A stretch of 64,000 nt of DNA from the NCBI RefSeq assembly GCF_025677645.1, contig NZ_CP106879.1, positions 124,001-188,000 of the forward strand, in the 5' to 3' direction. The notes under the pieces are model-generated. The model worked only from the letters and a program-made list of their open reading frames with translations, was not told where the DNA came from and did no database searches. Shown here one piece after another: positions 54,083 to 62,533 of the stretch (the stretch's first letter is position 1; every line of letters starts with the position of its first letter). This DNA comes from Curtobacterium poinsettiae (lineage in GTDB: Bacteria; Actinomycetota; Actinomycetes; Actinomycetales; Microbacteriaceae). Both the position numbers and the translations under genes were made by a program.

Positions 54083-55258
54083 ATGAGCGTCATGGTGTCC
54101 GTCTTCGATGCGTACCGGTCCCGCACGAGCGAGAAGTACACGGCCTACCCGCCGGACGTGCTCCCCATGTTCGTCGCCGAGATGGACAGCATGCTCGCGG
54201 AACCGATCCGCGACGCCCTGGTCACGGCGGTGACGAACGGCGACACCGGGTACGTCGGGCACGGGCGGGCCCTGCCCGAGGCGTTCGCCGACTTCGCGGA
54301 GAGCCGGTGGGCATGGCGGGTCGACCCGGACCTGGTCCGCACCACCACGGACGTGTCGGTCGCGGCGGTCGAGGTGCTGCGCCGGGTCATCGAGCCGGGT
54401 GACCAGGTCGTCATCATGCCGCCCGTGTACCCGCCGTTCTGGGAGTACGTGTCCGAGGCCGGCGGCACCGTCACCGAGGTCCCGCTGCTCGCCCCCGCAG
54501 GCCCAGCCGACCCCTTCGACACCACGGCCGGCTGGCGGATGGACCTGGACGGCCTCGCGCGGGCGTTCTCCGACGGAGCCCGCACGGTGCTGCTCTGCAA
54601 CCCGCACAACCCCCTCGGGCTGGTGCACGACCGCGCGTCGCTCGTCGCACTCGCGAAGCTGGCCGCCGAGTGGGACGCCGTCGTGGTGTCCGACGAGATC
54701 CACGCGCCGCTCGTGCACGCCGACGCGGTGTTCACCCCGTTCCTGGAGTCCTGCCCCGAGGCCGCGTCGCTCGGCGTCGCCCTGACGAGTGCGAGCAAGG
54801 CCTGGAACCTCGCCGGCACCAAGTGCGCGCTGATGATCGGCGCCTCGGAGCGGGCCCGCGCCTGGTTCGACGGACTGCCCACCGAGGTCGTCGAGCGCAC
54901 CGGCATCCTCGGCTACACCGCGAGCGTCGCGGCCTTCGGCGAGGGCGGGCCGTGGCTGGCATCACTGCTCACCGAGCTCGCGGCGAACCGGCGCACCCTG
55001 GCCGAGCGGATCGGTGACGTGCTGCCCGGCGCCGAGTACCGGCAGCCGCAGGCGTCGTACCTGGCGTGGCTCGACCTGCGGTCGCTGCCGTGGGGCGACG
55101 ACCCCGCGGCGGAGCTCGTCGACCGCGCAAAGGTGGCGCTCGGCTCCGGCCCGGCGTTCGGACGACAGGGCCGGGGGTTCGCGCGGCTGAACTTCGGGTG
55201 CTCGGCGGAGACCCTCGACGAGGGACTCAGCCGCCTCGCCGCAGCCGCACGCGCCTGA
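54083..55258 (+). CDS. MalY/PatB-type PLP aminotransferase (putative C-S lyase)
   Basis: A 391-aa fold-type I PLP enzyme. It has the MalY/PatB N-terminus (KYTAYPPDVLPMFVAEMD), PPVYPPFWEYV, LLCNPHNPLGLVH, the aspartate in VVSDEIHAPLV, and the PLP lysine in SASKAWNLAGTKCAL. Members cleave cystathionine to homocysteine or act as aminotransferases; which one applies here is not decidable from sequence. A CAGGAT box six bases before the ATG suggests leaderless expression. Confidence 0.88.
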   Translation: MSVMVSVFDAYRSRTSEKYTAYPPDVLPMFVAEMDSMLAEPIRDALVTAVTNGDTGYVGHGRALPEAFADFAESRWAWRVDPDLVRTTTDVSVAAVEVLRRVIEPGDQVVIMPPVYPPFWEYVSEAGGTVTEVPLLAPAGPADPFDTTAGWRMDLDGLARAFSDGARTVLLCNPHNPLGLVHDRASLVALAKLAAEWDAVVVSDEIHAPLVHADAVFTPFLESCPEAASLGVALTSASKAWNLAGTKCALMIGASERARAWFDGLPTEVVERTGILGYTASVAAFGEGGPWLASLLTELAANRRTLAERIGDVLPGAEYRQPQASYLAWLDLRSLPWGDDPAAELVDRAKVALGSGPAFGRQGRGFARLNFGCSAETLDEGLSRLAAAARA

Positions 55259-55273
55259 ACTCGGACCCGGGGC

Positions 55274-56059
55274 CTACTCGAACCGCTGCCAGGCCGGCTT
55301 GTTCGCGTACGTGTAGCGGTAGTAGTCGGCGAGCTGCAGCCCGGCGGCGGCTTCCTCGTCGACGACGACGGTCGCGTGCTCGTGCAGCTGCAGGGCCGAA
55401 CCGGGCACGAAGGAGCTGAGCGGGCCCTCGATCGCAGCGGCGACGGCCGCCGCCTTCGACGCGCCCTGGGCGACGAGGACGAGCTCGCGGGCCTCGAGGA
55501 TGGTGCCGAGCCCCTGCGTCATGCAGTGCGTCGGGACCTGCTCGGGCGAGTCGAAGAAGCGCGCGTTGGCGTCACGGGTCGACGGCGCGAGGGTCTTGAT
55601 GCGGGTGCGCGAGGCGAACGACGAGGTCGGCTCGTTGAACCCGATGTGGCCGTTGGCCCCGATGCCGAGGATCTGCACGTCGATCCCGCCCGCGGCACGG
55701 ATCGCTGCGTCGTACTCCTTGGCCGCGAACTCCAGGTCGGCGGCACGGCCGTCCGGCACCCGCACGCGCGAGGCGTCGAAGCCGAGCGGTGCCACGACGT
55801 CGCGGGCGATCACGGCCGCGTACGACTCGGGGTGCGCGAGCGGGATGCCGACGTACTCGTCGAGGGCGAACCCACGGGCCTCGGCGAACGAGATCTCGCC
55901 CGCCTGCACCCGGCGCTGCAGGTCGGTGTAGATGCCCTGCGGGCTGGATCCGGTGGCGAGACCGATGACGGCGGACGGCTTCTTGGCGACGACGGACACG
56001 ATCTTGGCCGCGGCGACGCGACCGACCTCGTCCGGCGTGGGCAGGATGATGATCTCCAC
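55274..56059 (-). CDS. nagB: Glucosamine-6-phosphate deaminase
   Basis: A 261-aa NagB converting GlcN-6-P to Fru-6-P and ammonia. Landmarks are LATGSSPQGIY, the catalytic ALDEYVGIP, and LGIGANGHIGFNEPTSSF with the ring-opening histidine. The GTG at 56059 starts 11 bp from a DasR/NagR-like palindrome, so amino-sugar induction is likely. Confidence 0.95.
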   Translation of the reverse strand: MEIIILPTPDEVGRVAAAKIVSVVAKKPSAVIGLATGSSPQGIYTDLQRRVQAGEISFAEARGFALDEYVGIPLAHPESYAAVIARDVVAPLGFDASRVRVPDGRAADLEFAAKEYDAAIRAAGGIDVQILGIGANGHIGFNEPTSSFASRTRIKTLAPSTRDANARFFDSPEQVPTHCMTQGLGTILEARELVLVAQGASKAAAVAAAIEGPLSSFVPGSALQLHEHATVVVDEEAAAGLQLADYYRYTYANKPAWQRFE

Positions 56060-56070
56060 ACGGCCAGCCT

Positions 56071-56086
56071 ACTGGTCATGACCAGT
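56071..56086. promoter_or_regulatory. DasR/NagR-type operator (dre-like palindrome)
   Basis: The perfect 16-bp palindrome ACTGGTCATGACCAGT lies between nagB and the divergent Nudix gene. The known DasR-responsive element is ACTGGTCTAGACCAGT; this differs only in the central four bases. GntR/HutC-type DasR/NagR releases it on binding GlcN-6-P. Confidence 0.75.
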
Positions 56087-56107
56087 CTCCGACAGGGGTC
56101 GTGTGGG

Positions 56108-56113
56108 TAGCGT
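56108..56113 (+). promoter_or_regulatory. -10 box of the Nudix gene
   Basis: TAGCGT, six bases before the ATG at 56120; leaderless geometry, although GGGGG in the gap could also help ribosome binding. Confidence 0.45.
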
Positions 56114-56119
56114 GGGGGC

Positions 56120-56599
56120 ATGCCGACCCCCGACTTCGTCCTGTCCCTGCGCGAGAAGATCGGCACGGCGCCGCTCTGGCTGTCCGGCGTGAGCGCGATC
56201 GTGACGCGCGGCTCCGGCGCCGACCGCGAACTGCTCGTGGTGCGACGAGCCGACACGGGCGCGTACACCCCGGTCACCGGGATCGTCGACCCGGGCGAGG
56301 AACCCGCCGTCGCCGCCGAACGCGAGGTCCTCGAGGAAGCGGACGTCGTCGCCGTCGCCGAACGCCTGGCGTGGGTGCAGGTGCTGCCCGAGATGACCTA
56401 CCCGAACGGCGACCGGTCGCAGTACCTCGATCTGGTCTTCGCCTGCCGGTACGTCTCCGGGACGCCGAACCCCGCCGACGGCGAGAACACCGAGGCGTTC
56501 TGGGCTCGGGTCGACGCCCTGCCCGACATGTCCGAGAACATGCGGGCACGCGTCGAGGCCGGGCTGGCGGACGAGCGCGAGGCGCGCTTCCAGCGCTGA
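56120..56599 (+). CDS. Nudix hydrolase
   Basis: A 159-aa Nudix protein with the box GIVDPGEEPAVAAEREVLEE followed by AD (the usual Gly is Asp: EEAD). The upstream GVSAIVTRG and downstream FACRYVSGTPNPADGE match ADP-ribose/NADH-pyrophosphatase-like actinobacterial members. The substrate is unknown. It shares its promoter region with nagB. Confidence 0.85.
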   Translation: MPTPDFVLSLREKIGTAPLWLSGVSAIVTRGSGADRELLVVRRADTGAYTPVTGIVDPGEEPAVAAEREVLEEADVVAVAERLAWVQVLPEMTYPNGDRSQYLDLVFACRYVSGTPNPADGENTEAFWARVDALPDMSENMRARVEAGLADEREARFQR

Positions 56600-56611
56600 C
56601 CCCACCGGCCT

Positions 56612-56643
56612 GGAGGCGCGGTGCCGGACCGCCACGGGCCTCC
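56612..56643. repeat. Hairpin of the CTGGAGGC family after the Nudix gene
   Basis: GGAGGCGCGGTG (56612-56623) pairs with CCACGGGCCTCC (56632-56643) with two mismatches, 12 bp after the stop codon. It is related to the hairpins at 4341 and 31174. Confidence 0.6.
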
Positions 56644-56667
56644 CGTCCGCAGTCGGTCGCGACCACC

Positions 56668-56765
56668 CCGCGGAAGCGACAGCAGGCCGCGAACCTTCAG
56701 CGGGGACCTGTCGCCTTCACGGCGAGGACGGGCCGAGGCCGGCGAGAACTGTCGCTTCCGCGCGG
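56668..56765. repeat. Intergenic inverted repeat, GCGACAGTTC family
   Basis: CCGCGGAAGCGACAG (56668-56682) pairs with CTGTCGCTTCCGCG (from 56749), with an inner second CTGTCGC near 56708. The core is shared with 40070-40126. It lies between the convergent Nudix and ABC-ATPase genes. Confidence 0.6.
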
Positions 56766-56780
56766 GGGCGGGGCCGGGTG

Positions 56781-57851
56781 CTAGCCGAGCGGTGCGACCG
56801 CCACCGGTGCGCCGAGCAGGCGCACGGCGACGGGGTCGCCGGGCACCCGGCGGTCGCCGACCTCGTGCTGGACGGTCACGACGGTGTCGTCGTCCAGGCG
56901 GACGGTCGTCCGGCGGATCGACCCGAGGAAGCTCGAGGTGACGACGGTGCCGGTGACGCCCTCGGGGGCGAAGGCGATGTCCTCCGGCCGGACGTAGGCG
57001 AGCACCGGCCCGTCAGCGGCCGAGGAGTCGAGGGCAGGCACCCGGAACCCGTACACGAAGACGTCGCCCCCGCGCAGATCGCCCTGCAGCCGGTTCGACT
57101 GACCGACGAAGTCCGCCGTGAAGGCCGACGACGGCGTGCGGTAGAGCTCCTCGGGCGTGCCGATCTGCTCGATGTCGCCCGCCTGCATCACGGCGATCCG
57201 GTCGGAGACGGCGAGCGCCTCCTCTTGGTCGTGCGTCACGAACACCGTGGTGATGCCGAGGTCGCTCTGGATGCGGCGGATCTCGTCGCGCAGCGAGACC
57301 CGGACCTTCGCGTCCAGGGCCGACAGCGGCTCGTCGAGCAGGAGCACCCGGGGGCGGGTGACCAGGGCACGAGCCAGGGCGACGCGCTGCTGCTGCCCGC
57401 CGGAGAGCTGGTGCGGGTAGCGCTCGGCGAACTCGCCGAGGTGGACCATGTCGAGGGCCTCGACCACGCGGCTCCTGCGCTCGACTGCGGGGACCCGGCG
57501 CATCTCGAGGCCGAAGGCGACGTTCTGCCGGACCGTCATGTGCGGGAACAGCGAGTACTGCTGGAACACCATGCCGATGTCGCGCTTGTTGACCGGGGTG
57601 TCGGCGACGTCCTGTCCGTCGATGCGGATGGAGCCGGCGTCGATCTCCTCGAGCCCCGCGAGCGCGCGGAGCGCCGTGGTCTTGCCGCAGCCGGACGGGC
57701 CGAGCAGCGAGACGAACTCCCCCGGCTCGACGCGGAGGGACAGTCCCGCGAGCGCCCGGTGTGCGCCGTAGTGCTTCTCGACGGCGTGGAGTTCGACGAC
57801 GGCACCGGTGGTGGCGAGGGAGGCCGGGGCTGCCGGAGCGGTGACGGTCAT
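56781..57851 (-). CDS. ABC importer ATPase (PotA/FbpC-like)
   Basis: A 356-aa ABC ATPase with Walker A GPSGCGKTT, Q-loop GMVFQQYSLFP, signature [15 protein letters not shown], Walker B LLLDEPLSALD and H-loop VTHDQEE, plus a C-terminal TOBE-type regulatory domain (about 265-356). It is the last gene of the four-gene operon binding protein-permease-permease-ATPase. The ATG overlaps the permease stop (ATGA). Confidence 0.9.
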   Translation of the reverse strand: MTVTAPAAPASLATTGAVVELHAVEKHYGAHRALAGLSLRVEPGEFVSLLGPSGCGKTTALRALAGLEEIDAGSIRIDGQDVADTPVNKRDIGMVFQQYSLFPHMTVRQNVAFGLEMRRVPAVERRSRVVEALDMVHLGEFAERYPHQLSGGQQQRVALARALVTRPRVLLLDEPLSALDAKVRVSLRDEIRRIQSDLGITTVFVTHDQEEALAVSDRIAVMQAGDIEQIGTPEELYRTPSSAFTADFVGQSNRLQGDLRGGDVFVYGFRVPALDSSAADGPVLAYVRPEDIAFAPEGVTGTVVTSSFLGSIRRTTVRLDDDTVVTVQHEVGDRRVPGDPVAVRLLGAPVAVAPLG

Positions 57852-58762
57852 GCGGACTCCTGGGTGCGGGGACGACGGATGGTGCGGGTGCGGCGGGCCC
57901 GGCCCGTACGACGGGTCCCGATGCGGCCGATGAGGACGAGCAGCACGAAGCCGAACACGAGCGCGGCGACCGAGAAGATCGCGGCGACGTACGGGTCGGT
58001 CCCCTGCACGAGCACGAGCCCGGTCTGGAACGTGCTGCGGGAGAGGAACGCGGCGAGGGTGTACTCGCCGAGGACCACGGTGATCGTGAGGAAACACGCG
58101 GCGGTGATGCCCCGGCGCAGGTTCGGCAGGAGCACGCGCCAGGTGACGGTCCACCACGAGGCACCGAGCGAGCGGGCCGCCTCGGACAGGACGATCAGGT
58201 CCGTCGCGGTGATGGCAGCGGCGATCGGACGGAACGCGAAGGGCAGTGTGACGATGCCGATCGCGAACGCCAGCGTCCAGGCGCCGGAACCGAAGACCTG
58301 CGAGACGACCTGGTACACGGGGATGAACCCGACGACGAGCACCACGACCGGCACGGTGATCGGCACGATGCAGACGAACTCCAGGATGCGTCGGAGCCTC
58401 GGGTAGCGGAGCGCGGTGATGATCTGGGCGGGCAGCAGCACGAGCAGCACGATCCCGACGGTGATCACGGCGATGAACAGCGACGCCCCGAGCCCGTCGA
58501 ACACGGGCTGGTAGGTGAACGCGTTGGCCGGGGCGCCGATCGCTGCCCAGTGCGCGAAGGTCAGGCCGCCGTCGGTGCCCTGCCGGAACGTGAACTGCAC
58601 GAGGGCGACCAGCGGGACGGCGAACAGCAGCCCGATCACGGTGAGCACGATCGCTGCCGCGCCACGGGACGGCGCCGTGCCGAAGCGACGGACGCGGGAC
58701 GGGCCTCCGAGCCGAACCGGCCGCGCCGGTCGCACCGGCCGCACCGGGGCCGCCGCGCTCAT
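57848..58762 (-). CDS. ABC importer permease 2
   Basis: A 304-aa permease with about six helices. The coupling loop LSEAARSLGASWWTVTWRVL is of the spermidine/putrescine/iron/phosphonate type. The start MSAAAPVRPVRPARPV is a Pro/Arg-rich cytoplasmic tail. Its ATG overlaps the first permease's stop. Confidence 0.88.
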   Translation of the reverse strand: MSAAAPVRPVRPARPVRLGGPSRVRRFGTAPSRGAAAIVLTVIGLLFAVPLVALVQFTFRQGTDGGLTFAHWAAIGAPANAFTYQPVFDGLGASLFIAVITVGIVLLVLLPAQIITALRYPRLRRILEFVCIVPITVPVVVLVVGFIPVYQVVSQVFGSGAWTLAFAIGIVTLPFAFRPIAAAITATDLIVLSEAARSLGASWWTVTWRVLLPNLRRGITAACFLTITVVLGEYTLAAFLSRSTFQTGLVLVQGTDPYVAAIFSVAALVFGFVLLVLIGRIGTRRTGRARRTRTIRRPRTQESA

Positions 58763-59766
58763 CGCTGCCACCTGGCGGCACGGCGCTGCAGCAGCGAGTA
58801 GGCGCCCATCACGACCGCCATCACGACCACCATGCCGAACGCGAGCACCCCGGCGACGTTCTGCAAGCCGACGAGCGTCTCGCTGGTGAGCTGTGTGCGG
58901 ATCGTGAGCGGCACGATGCCGCCCTGCGAGATGAGGGCCGCGGCGGTGGCGAACGACGAGAAGCCGTTCGCGAAGAGCAGCAGGAGCGACCCCCAGAACG
59001 CCGGCGCCAGCACCGGCAACGCGATCCGGCGCCAGTACGTCAGGCGCGAGGCGCCGAGGGTCGCGGCGGCCTCGCCCCACGCGGGCCGGACGCCCTCGAG
59101 TGCGGGCATGAACGTGAGGACCATGAGCGGCACCTGGAAGTAGACGTAGGGGATCACGAGCCCGGGCACCGTGTACAGGAAGGCGCCGTCCGCGTTGAGG
59201 TCGACGTGGAAGACCGTGACCAACCACGTCGTGACGAGGCCCTGCACGCCGATCGTCGCGATGAACGCGAACGCGAGCATGACGCCGCCGAACTGGGCGA
59301 GGACGCTGGCCGCCGAGTCGATCATCGACCGGACCAGCCCGTCCGGCCGCAGTGCCGAGAGCGCCCAGCAGACGACCGCGCCGAGCACGGCACCGATGAC
59401 CGCGGACGCGGCCGACAGGCCGAACGACCCGCCGAACGCCCGCAGCACGGACGGGTCGGCGAAGGCCGCGAGGTTCGCGAACGTGAACGCGCCGGAGCCG
59501 TCGAAGAAACCACTGCCGATCGCGATCACGGCGGGGACGGCGAGGAACAGCAGGACGTAGGCGGCGAAGGGCGTCAGCCCCAGCCAGGCGAGGCCGACGC
59601 GGCGTCGGACACGGGGTCCGGCGCTGCGTCGGACGGCATCGGCGGACGCTCGCGCGGACGTCGGGCGCACGGGGCTCGTCGCGCTCGTCGCCGGTGCGGC
59701 ATCGGTCGCGGCTGTGCCGCTCGTCGCCGGCGCGGGCGCGGGTGCGTCTGCCGATGCGGTGGTCAT
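58759..59766 (-). CDS. ABC importer permease 1
   Basis: A 335-aa permease: a long Ala/Pro/Thr cytoplasmic tail (1-55), then six helices with the coupling loop WGEAAATLGASRLTYWRRIA. It lies 5 bp downstream of the binding-protein gene. Confidence 0.88.
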   Translation of the reverse strand: MTTASADAPAPAPATSGTAATDAAPATSATSPVRPTSARASADAVRRSAGPRVRRRVGLAWLGLTPFAAYVLLFLAVPAVIAIGSGFFDGSGAFTFANLAAFADPSVLRAFGGSFGLSAASAVIGAVLGAVVCWALSALRPDGLVRSMIDSAASVLAQFGGVMLAFAFIATIGVQGLVTTWLVTVFHVDLNADGAFLYTVPGLVIPYVYFQVPLMVLTFMPALEGVRPAWGEAAATLGASRLTYWRRIALPVLAPAFWGSLLLLFANGFSSFATAAALISQGGIVPLTIRTQLTSETLVGLQNVAGVLAFGMVVVMAVVMGAYSLLQRRAARWQR

Positions 59767-59771
59767 GCTGC

Positions 59772-60917
59772 TCAGGACCCCATCGTCGAGGACCACTTGG
59801 CCTTGAGCACCTTCGCGGCGTCGGCGACCTGCGCGTCGGTCAGCTCGACGTAGTCCTTCGGCGCACCGCCGGCGGCGTCGAGGGCGTCCTGGTCGACCTT
59901 GCCGGACTTCTCCATCGCCGACAGGGTCGCGGGGAAGGCGCCGGCCTGCAGGTACAGGTTCTGGGCCTCCGGGCTGGCGATGTACTCCTGCCACAGGCGG
60001 GCCGCCGCGGGGTGCGGCGCGTCCTTGGAGATGGCCTGCGAGTAGTACGAACCGAGCGCCTGGCCCTTCGGGACGACGGTCTTCCAGTCCTTGTTGCCAC
60101 TCGCGCCCGCTGCCGGTCCCCACGCCAGGTTGTTGTACGACCACTGGATGACGACCGGGGTCTCGCCCGAGGCGACCGTGGCCTGCGTCGGCAGCACGTT
60201 CTGGAAGTTGCCGGCCTTCTTGAGGTCGCCGAAGTAGTCGACGCCCTTCGTGATGTCGTCCGCCGAGCCGCCGTTCTCGAGCGCCGCCAGGTACACGGCC
60301 GATGCTGCCTGGTTGGCCTGCGTCGGGTCACCCGCGATCGAGACCTTGCCCTTGTACTCGCTGCCGAGCAGGTCCTGCAGGTCCTTCGGGGCGTCGGAGA
60401 TCTTCGACGAGTCGTACCCGATCGACATCAGGCCGGTGTAGTCGCGCGTCCACGCGCCGTCCTGCTCCTTCAGGTCGGCGGGGATGTCGTCCCAGTTCGC
60501 GACCTTGTAGTCGGTGAGCAGGTCGAGGTTCTCCTGCAGCACCGCGTTGCCGAGGTCGAGCACGTCGGGCGCGGTGGACTGGCCCTTCTGCGACTTCACG
60601 GCGGCGACCTCGTCGGCGCTCGAGCCGTTCGGGTTCGCGGAGTTGATCTTGATGCCGTACTTCTCGGTGAAGCCGTCGATGATCTTGCCGTAGTTGGCCC
60701 ACGACGGCGGCAGCGCGATGACGTTCAACTGGCCCTCGGCCTTGGCGGCCGTGACGAGGGCGTCCATGCCGCCGGCGGACTCGGCGCTGGTGGCGGTCTT
60801 CCAGTCGGCGTCGCCGTCGGAGCCGGCGGTCGCGGAGCTCGTCGCCGAGCATCCGGCGAGGGTGACGATCGCTGCGGCGGCCAGGGCGATGCCGGCCAGG
60901 GTGCGCTTGTGCTGCAC
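59772..60917 (-). CDS. ABC importer solute-binding lipoprotein
   Basis: A 381-aa extracellular binding lipoprotein (lipobox LAGC, Cys23) of the PotD/Fbp-like class II fold: QLNVIALPPSWANYGKIIDG, KYGIKINSANPNGSSADEV, DYTGLMSIGYDSSK and PVVIQWSYNNLAWGPAAG. It is the first gene of the operon. The class covers polyamines, iron(III), thiamine and 2-aminoethylphosphonate; I cannot choose between them. No PHO box or dre site is seen upstream. Confidence 0.88.
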   Translation of the reverse strand: MQHKRTLAGIALAAAAIVTLAGCSATSSATAGSDGDADWKTATSAESAGGMDALVTAAKAEGQLNVIALPPSWANYGKIIDGFTEKYGIKINSANPNGSSADEVAAVKSQKGQSTAPDVLDLGNAVLQENLDLLTDYKVANWDDIPADLKEQDGAWTRDYTGLMSIGYDSSKISDAPKDLQDLLGSEYKGKVSIAGDPTQANQAASAVYLAALENGGSADDITKGVDYFGDLKKAGNFQNVLPTQATVASGETPVVIQWSYNNLAWGPAAGASGNKDWKTVVPKGQALGSYYSQAISKDAPHPAAARLWQEYIASPEAQNLYLQAGAFPATLSAMEKSGKVDQDALDAAGGAPKDYVELTDAQVADAAKVLKAKWSSTMGS

Positions 60918-61101
60918 GGGAGGGCCTTTCGGGTGGGGGAAGGTGCTGCGGTGACCGGGGGTCCGGGTTCTGGTCGATCGTGGACGCGGCCGGTTTCCGG
61001 CCCGTGCTCCGGTGGTGAACGGCGGCGGAACAGCGGGTGCGGCTGTACGATTTGCTCGTTCTGGGCGCACGGTCGCGCCCACACCAGGCCTGGAGGCACG
61101 G

Positions 61102-61539
61102 ATGCGGTTCACGACGACGGTCCTGCAAGCACGGAAGACGGCGACCGGACTCCCCGTCCCGGAGTCCGTCATCGAGGCGCTCGGATCCGGCAAGCGCCCC
61201 GCGGTGGTCGTCACGATCAACCGGGGCTACACCTACCGGTCCACCGTCGGGGTCATGAACGAGCAGTTCCTGGTGCCGCTGTCGGCCGCGCACCGTGAGG
61301 CCGCCGGGATCGCCGCCGGCGACACCGTCGAGGTCGCACTCGAGGTCGACACCCTGCCCCGGACCGTCGACCTGCCGGAGGACCTGGCCGCCGCACTGCA
61401 GGAGGCCGGCGTGCGTGCGGCGTTCGACACGCTGTCGAACTCGCGGCAGCGGGCGCTCGCCGACCCCGTCACGCAGGCGAAGGCCCCGGAGACCCGCGCC
61501 CGCCGGATCGAGAAGGCCGTGGAGTCCCTGCGGGGGTAG
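61102..61539 (+). CDS. YdeI/DUF1905-like protein
   Basis: A 145-aa protein with an N-terminal DUF1905 beta-barrel-like domain (FTTTVLQARKTATGLPVPES, GVMNEQFLVPLSAAHREAAG, VEVALEVD) and a C-terminal helical tail of the bacteriocin-protection (YdeI/OmpD-associated) type (LADPVTQAKAPETRARRIEK). GGAGG lies five bases before the ATG, and a -10 TACGAT at 61046-61051 gives a leader of about 45 bases. Its role is unproven. Confidence 0.78.
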   Translation: MRFTTTVLQARKTATGLPVPESVIEALGSGKRPAVVVTINRGYTYRSTVGVMNEQFLVPLSAAHREAAGIAAGDTVEVALEVDTLPRTVDLPEDLAAALQEAGVRAAFDTLSNSRQRALADPVTQAKAPETRARRIEKAVESLRG

Positions 61540-61556
61540 CGGTCGGGGTCGGGCCG

Positions 61557-61638
61557 CCTGGTCGTTTCAGGCGTACCTGGTCGTTTCGGGCGTACCTGGT
61601 CGGAAGTTCTCGCAAGGTATGCCCGGAAGCACCAGGTA
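61557..61638. repeat. CCTGGTCGTTTC direct and inverted repeats
   Basis: Two adjacent 19-bp units (61557-61575 and 61576-61594: CCTGGTCGTTTCRGGCGTA) and a third partial unit from 61595. An inverted copy (CCTGGTGCTTCCGGGCATACC on the minus strand, 61616-61637) would let the RNA fold into a hairpin. It lies between the convergent YdeI-like and nnrD genes. Confidence 0.7.
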
Positions 61639-61669
61639 TCGCGGGCGTTCTGGGTAGGAACGGGCGCGC

Positions 61670-62533
61670 TCAGGCCCCGAGCTCGACCAGGACCCGCGGG
61701 ATCTCGGTCACGAGTTCGCTCGCCAGGTACCCGAGCGGCCCGACCTGCACCGCGAGTCGGTCGCCTGCGGCAGCGTGCACGTAGGACGCCCACGCCACGG
61801 CTTGTGCCGGATCAGCGCCGCGGGCGAGCAGGCCCGTGACCGCACCGGACAGCACGTCGCCACTGCCGCTCGTGCCGAGACCACCGGAACCGGTGCCCTT
61901 GAGCCACGCCCGACCCTGCGGTGTGGCGATGGCGTCACCGAGGGCCACGACCGCTCCGAAGCGGTTCGCGATCGCCACGGCGTCGGCCACGTCGTCGTCG
62001 CTGCACTCCCGCCCGAGCAGGCGTTCGGCTTCGCCGGAGTTCGGGGTCATCACGAGCCGTCCGCGCAGCGGTTCCAGGCGGTCCCGCACGTCGGCGGCCA
62101 CCCCGAGGGCGAAGGCATCGAGCACGACGGTGGTCTGCGGACCGACGACGTCGGCGAGCCCGGCCACGAGGTCGCGCGAACCGTCCGGGTCGTCGAGTCC
62201 CGGGCCCACCAGCACGGCGTCGGCACTCGAGGCGCTGTCCGCGATGCCCTCGATCGCACCGACGGCGATGTGTCCGTCCTGGTCCTCGTCGAGGGGTTCG
62301 ACCCCGGACTCGGGTACGGCGACCGCGACCTCGTTCGCGACGCTCCGGCCGACCGCCAGCGTGAGACGACCGGCGCCGACCCGGAGTGCGGCGAGCGCGG
62401 AGAGCATCGCCGCGCCAGGGGTCCGAGCGGCGCCGCCGACGATGAGCACCTGCCCGCGGCCGTACTTGCCGGCACCGGGCTCGGGCAGTGGCCAGTCCCG
62501 CAGGAAGTTCGGGGTGACGGGTTCAGCGGACAT
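61670..62533 (-). CDS. nnrD: ADP-dependent NAD(P)H-hydrate dehydratase
   Basis: A 287-aa ribokinase-fold enzyme repairing hydrated NAD(P)H. GRGQVLIVGGAARTPGAAML, LVMTPNSGEAERLLG, and GTSGSGDVLSGAVTGLLARG with the catalytic Asp are characteristic. It lacks the NnrE epimerase domain. The start lies inside the end of the phosphatase gene (11-bp overlap), so the two are co-transcribed. Confidence 0.92.
   Translation of the reverse strand: MSAEPVTPNFLRDWPLPEPGAGKYGRGQVLIVGGAARTPGAAMLSALAALRVGAGRLTLAVGRSVANEVAVAVPESGVEPLDEDQDGHIAVGAIEGIADSASSADAVLVGPGLDDPDGSRDLVAGLADVVGPQTTVVLDAFALGVAADVRDRLEPLRGRLVMTPNSGEAERLLGRECSDDDVADAVAIANRFGAVVALGDAIATPQGRAWLKGTGSGGLGTSGSGDVLSGAVTGLLARGADPAQAVAWASYVHAAAGDRLAVQVGPLGYLASELVTEIPRVLVELGA

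Noticed and set aside
61088..61101. Terminator of the CTGGAGGC family before the YdeI-like gene
   Set aside because: It has no pairing arm and GGAGG is ideally spaced from the ATG, so here it functions as a ribosome-binding site.
61557..61638. CRISPR-like repeat array
   Set aside because: Units are 19 bp with no spacers, too few copies and no cas genes nearby.
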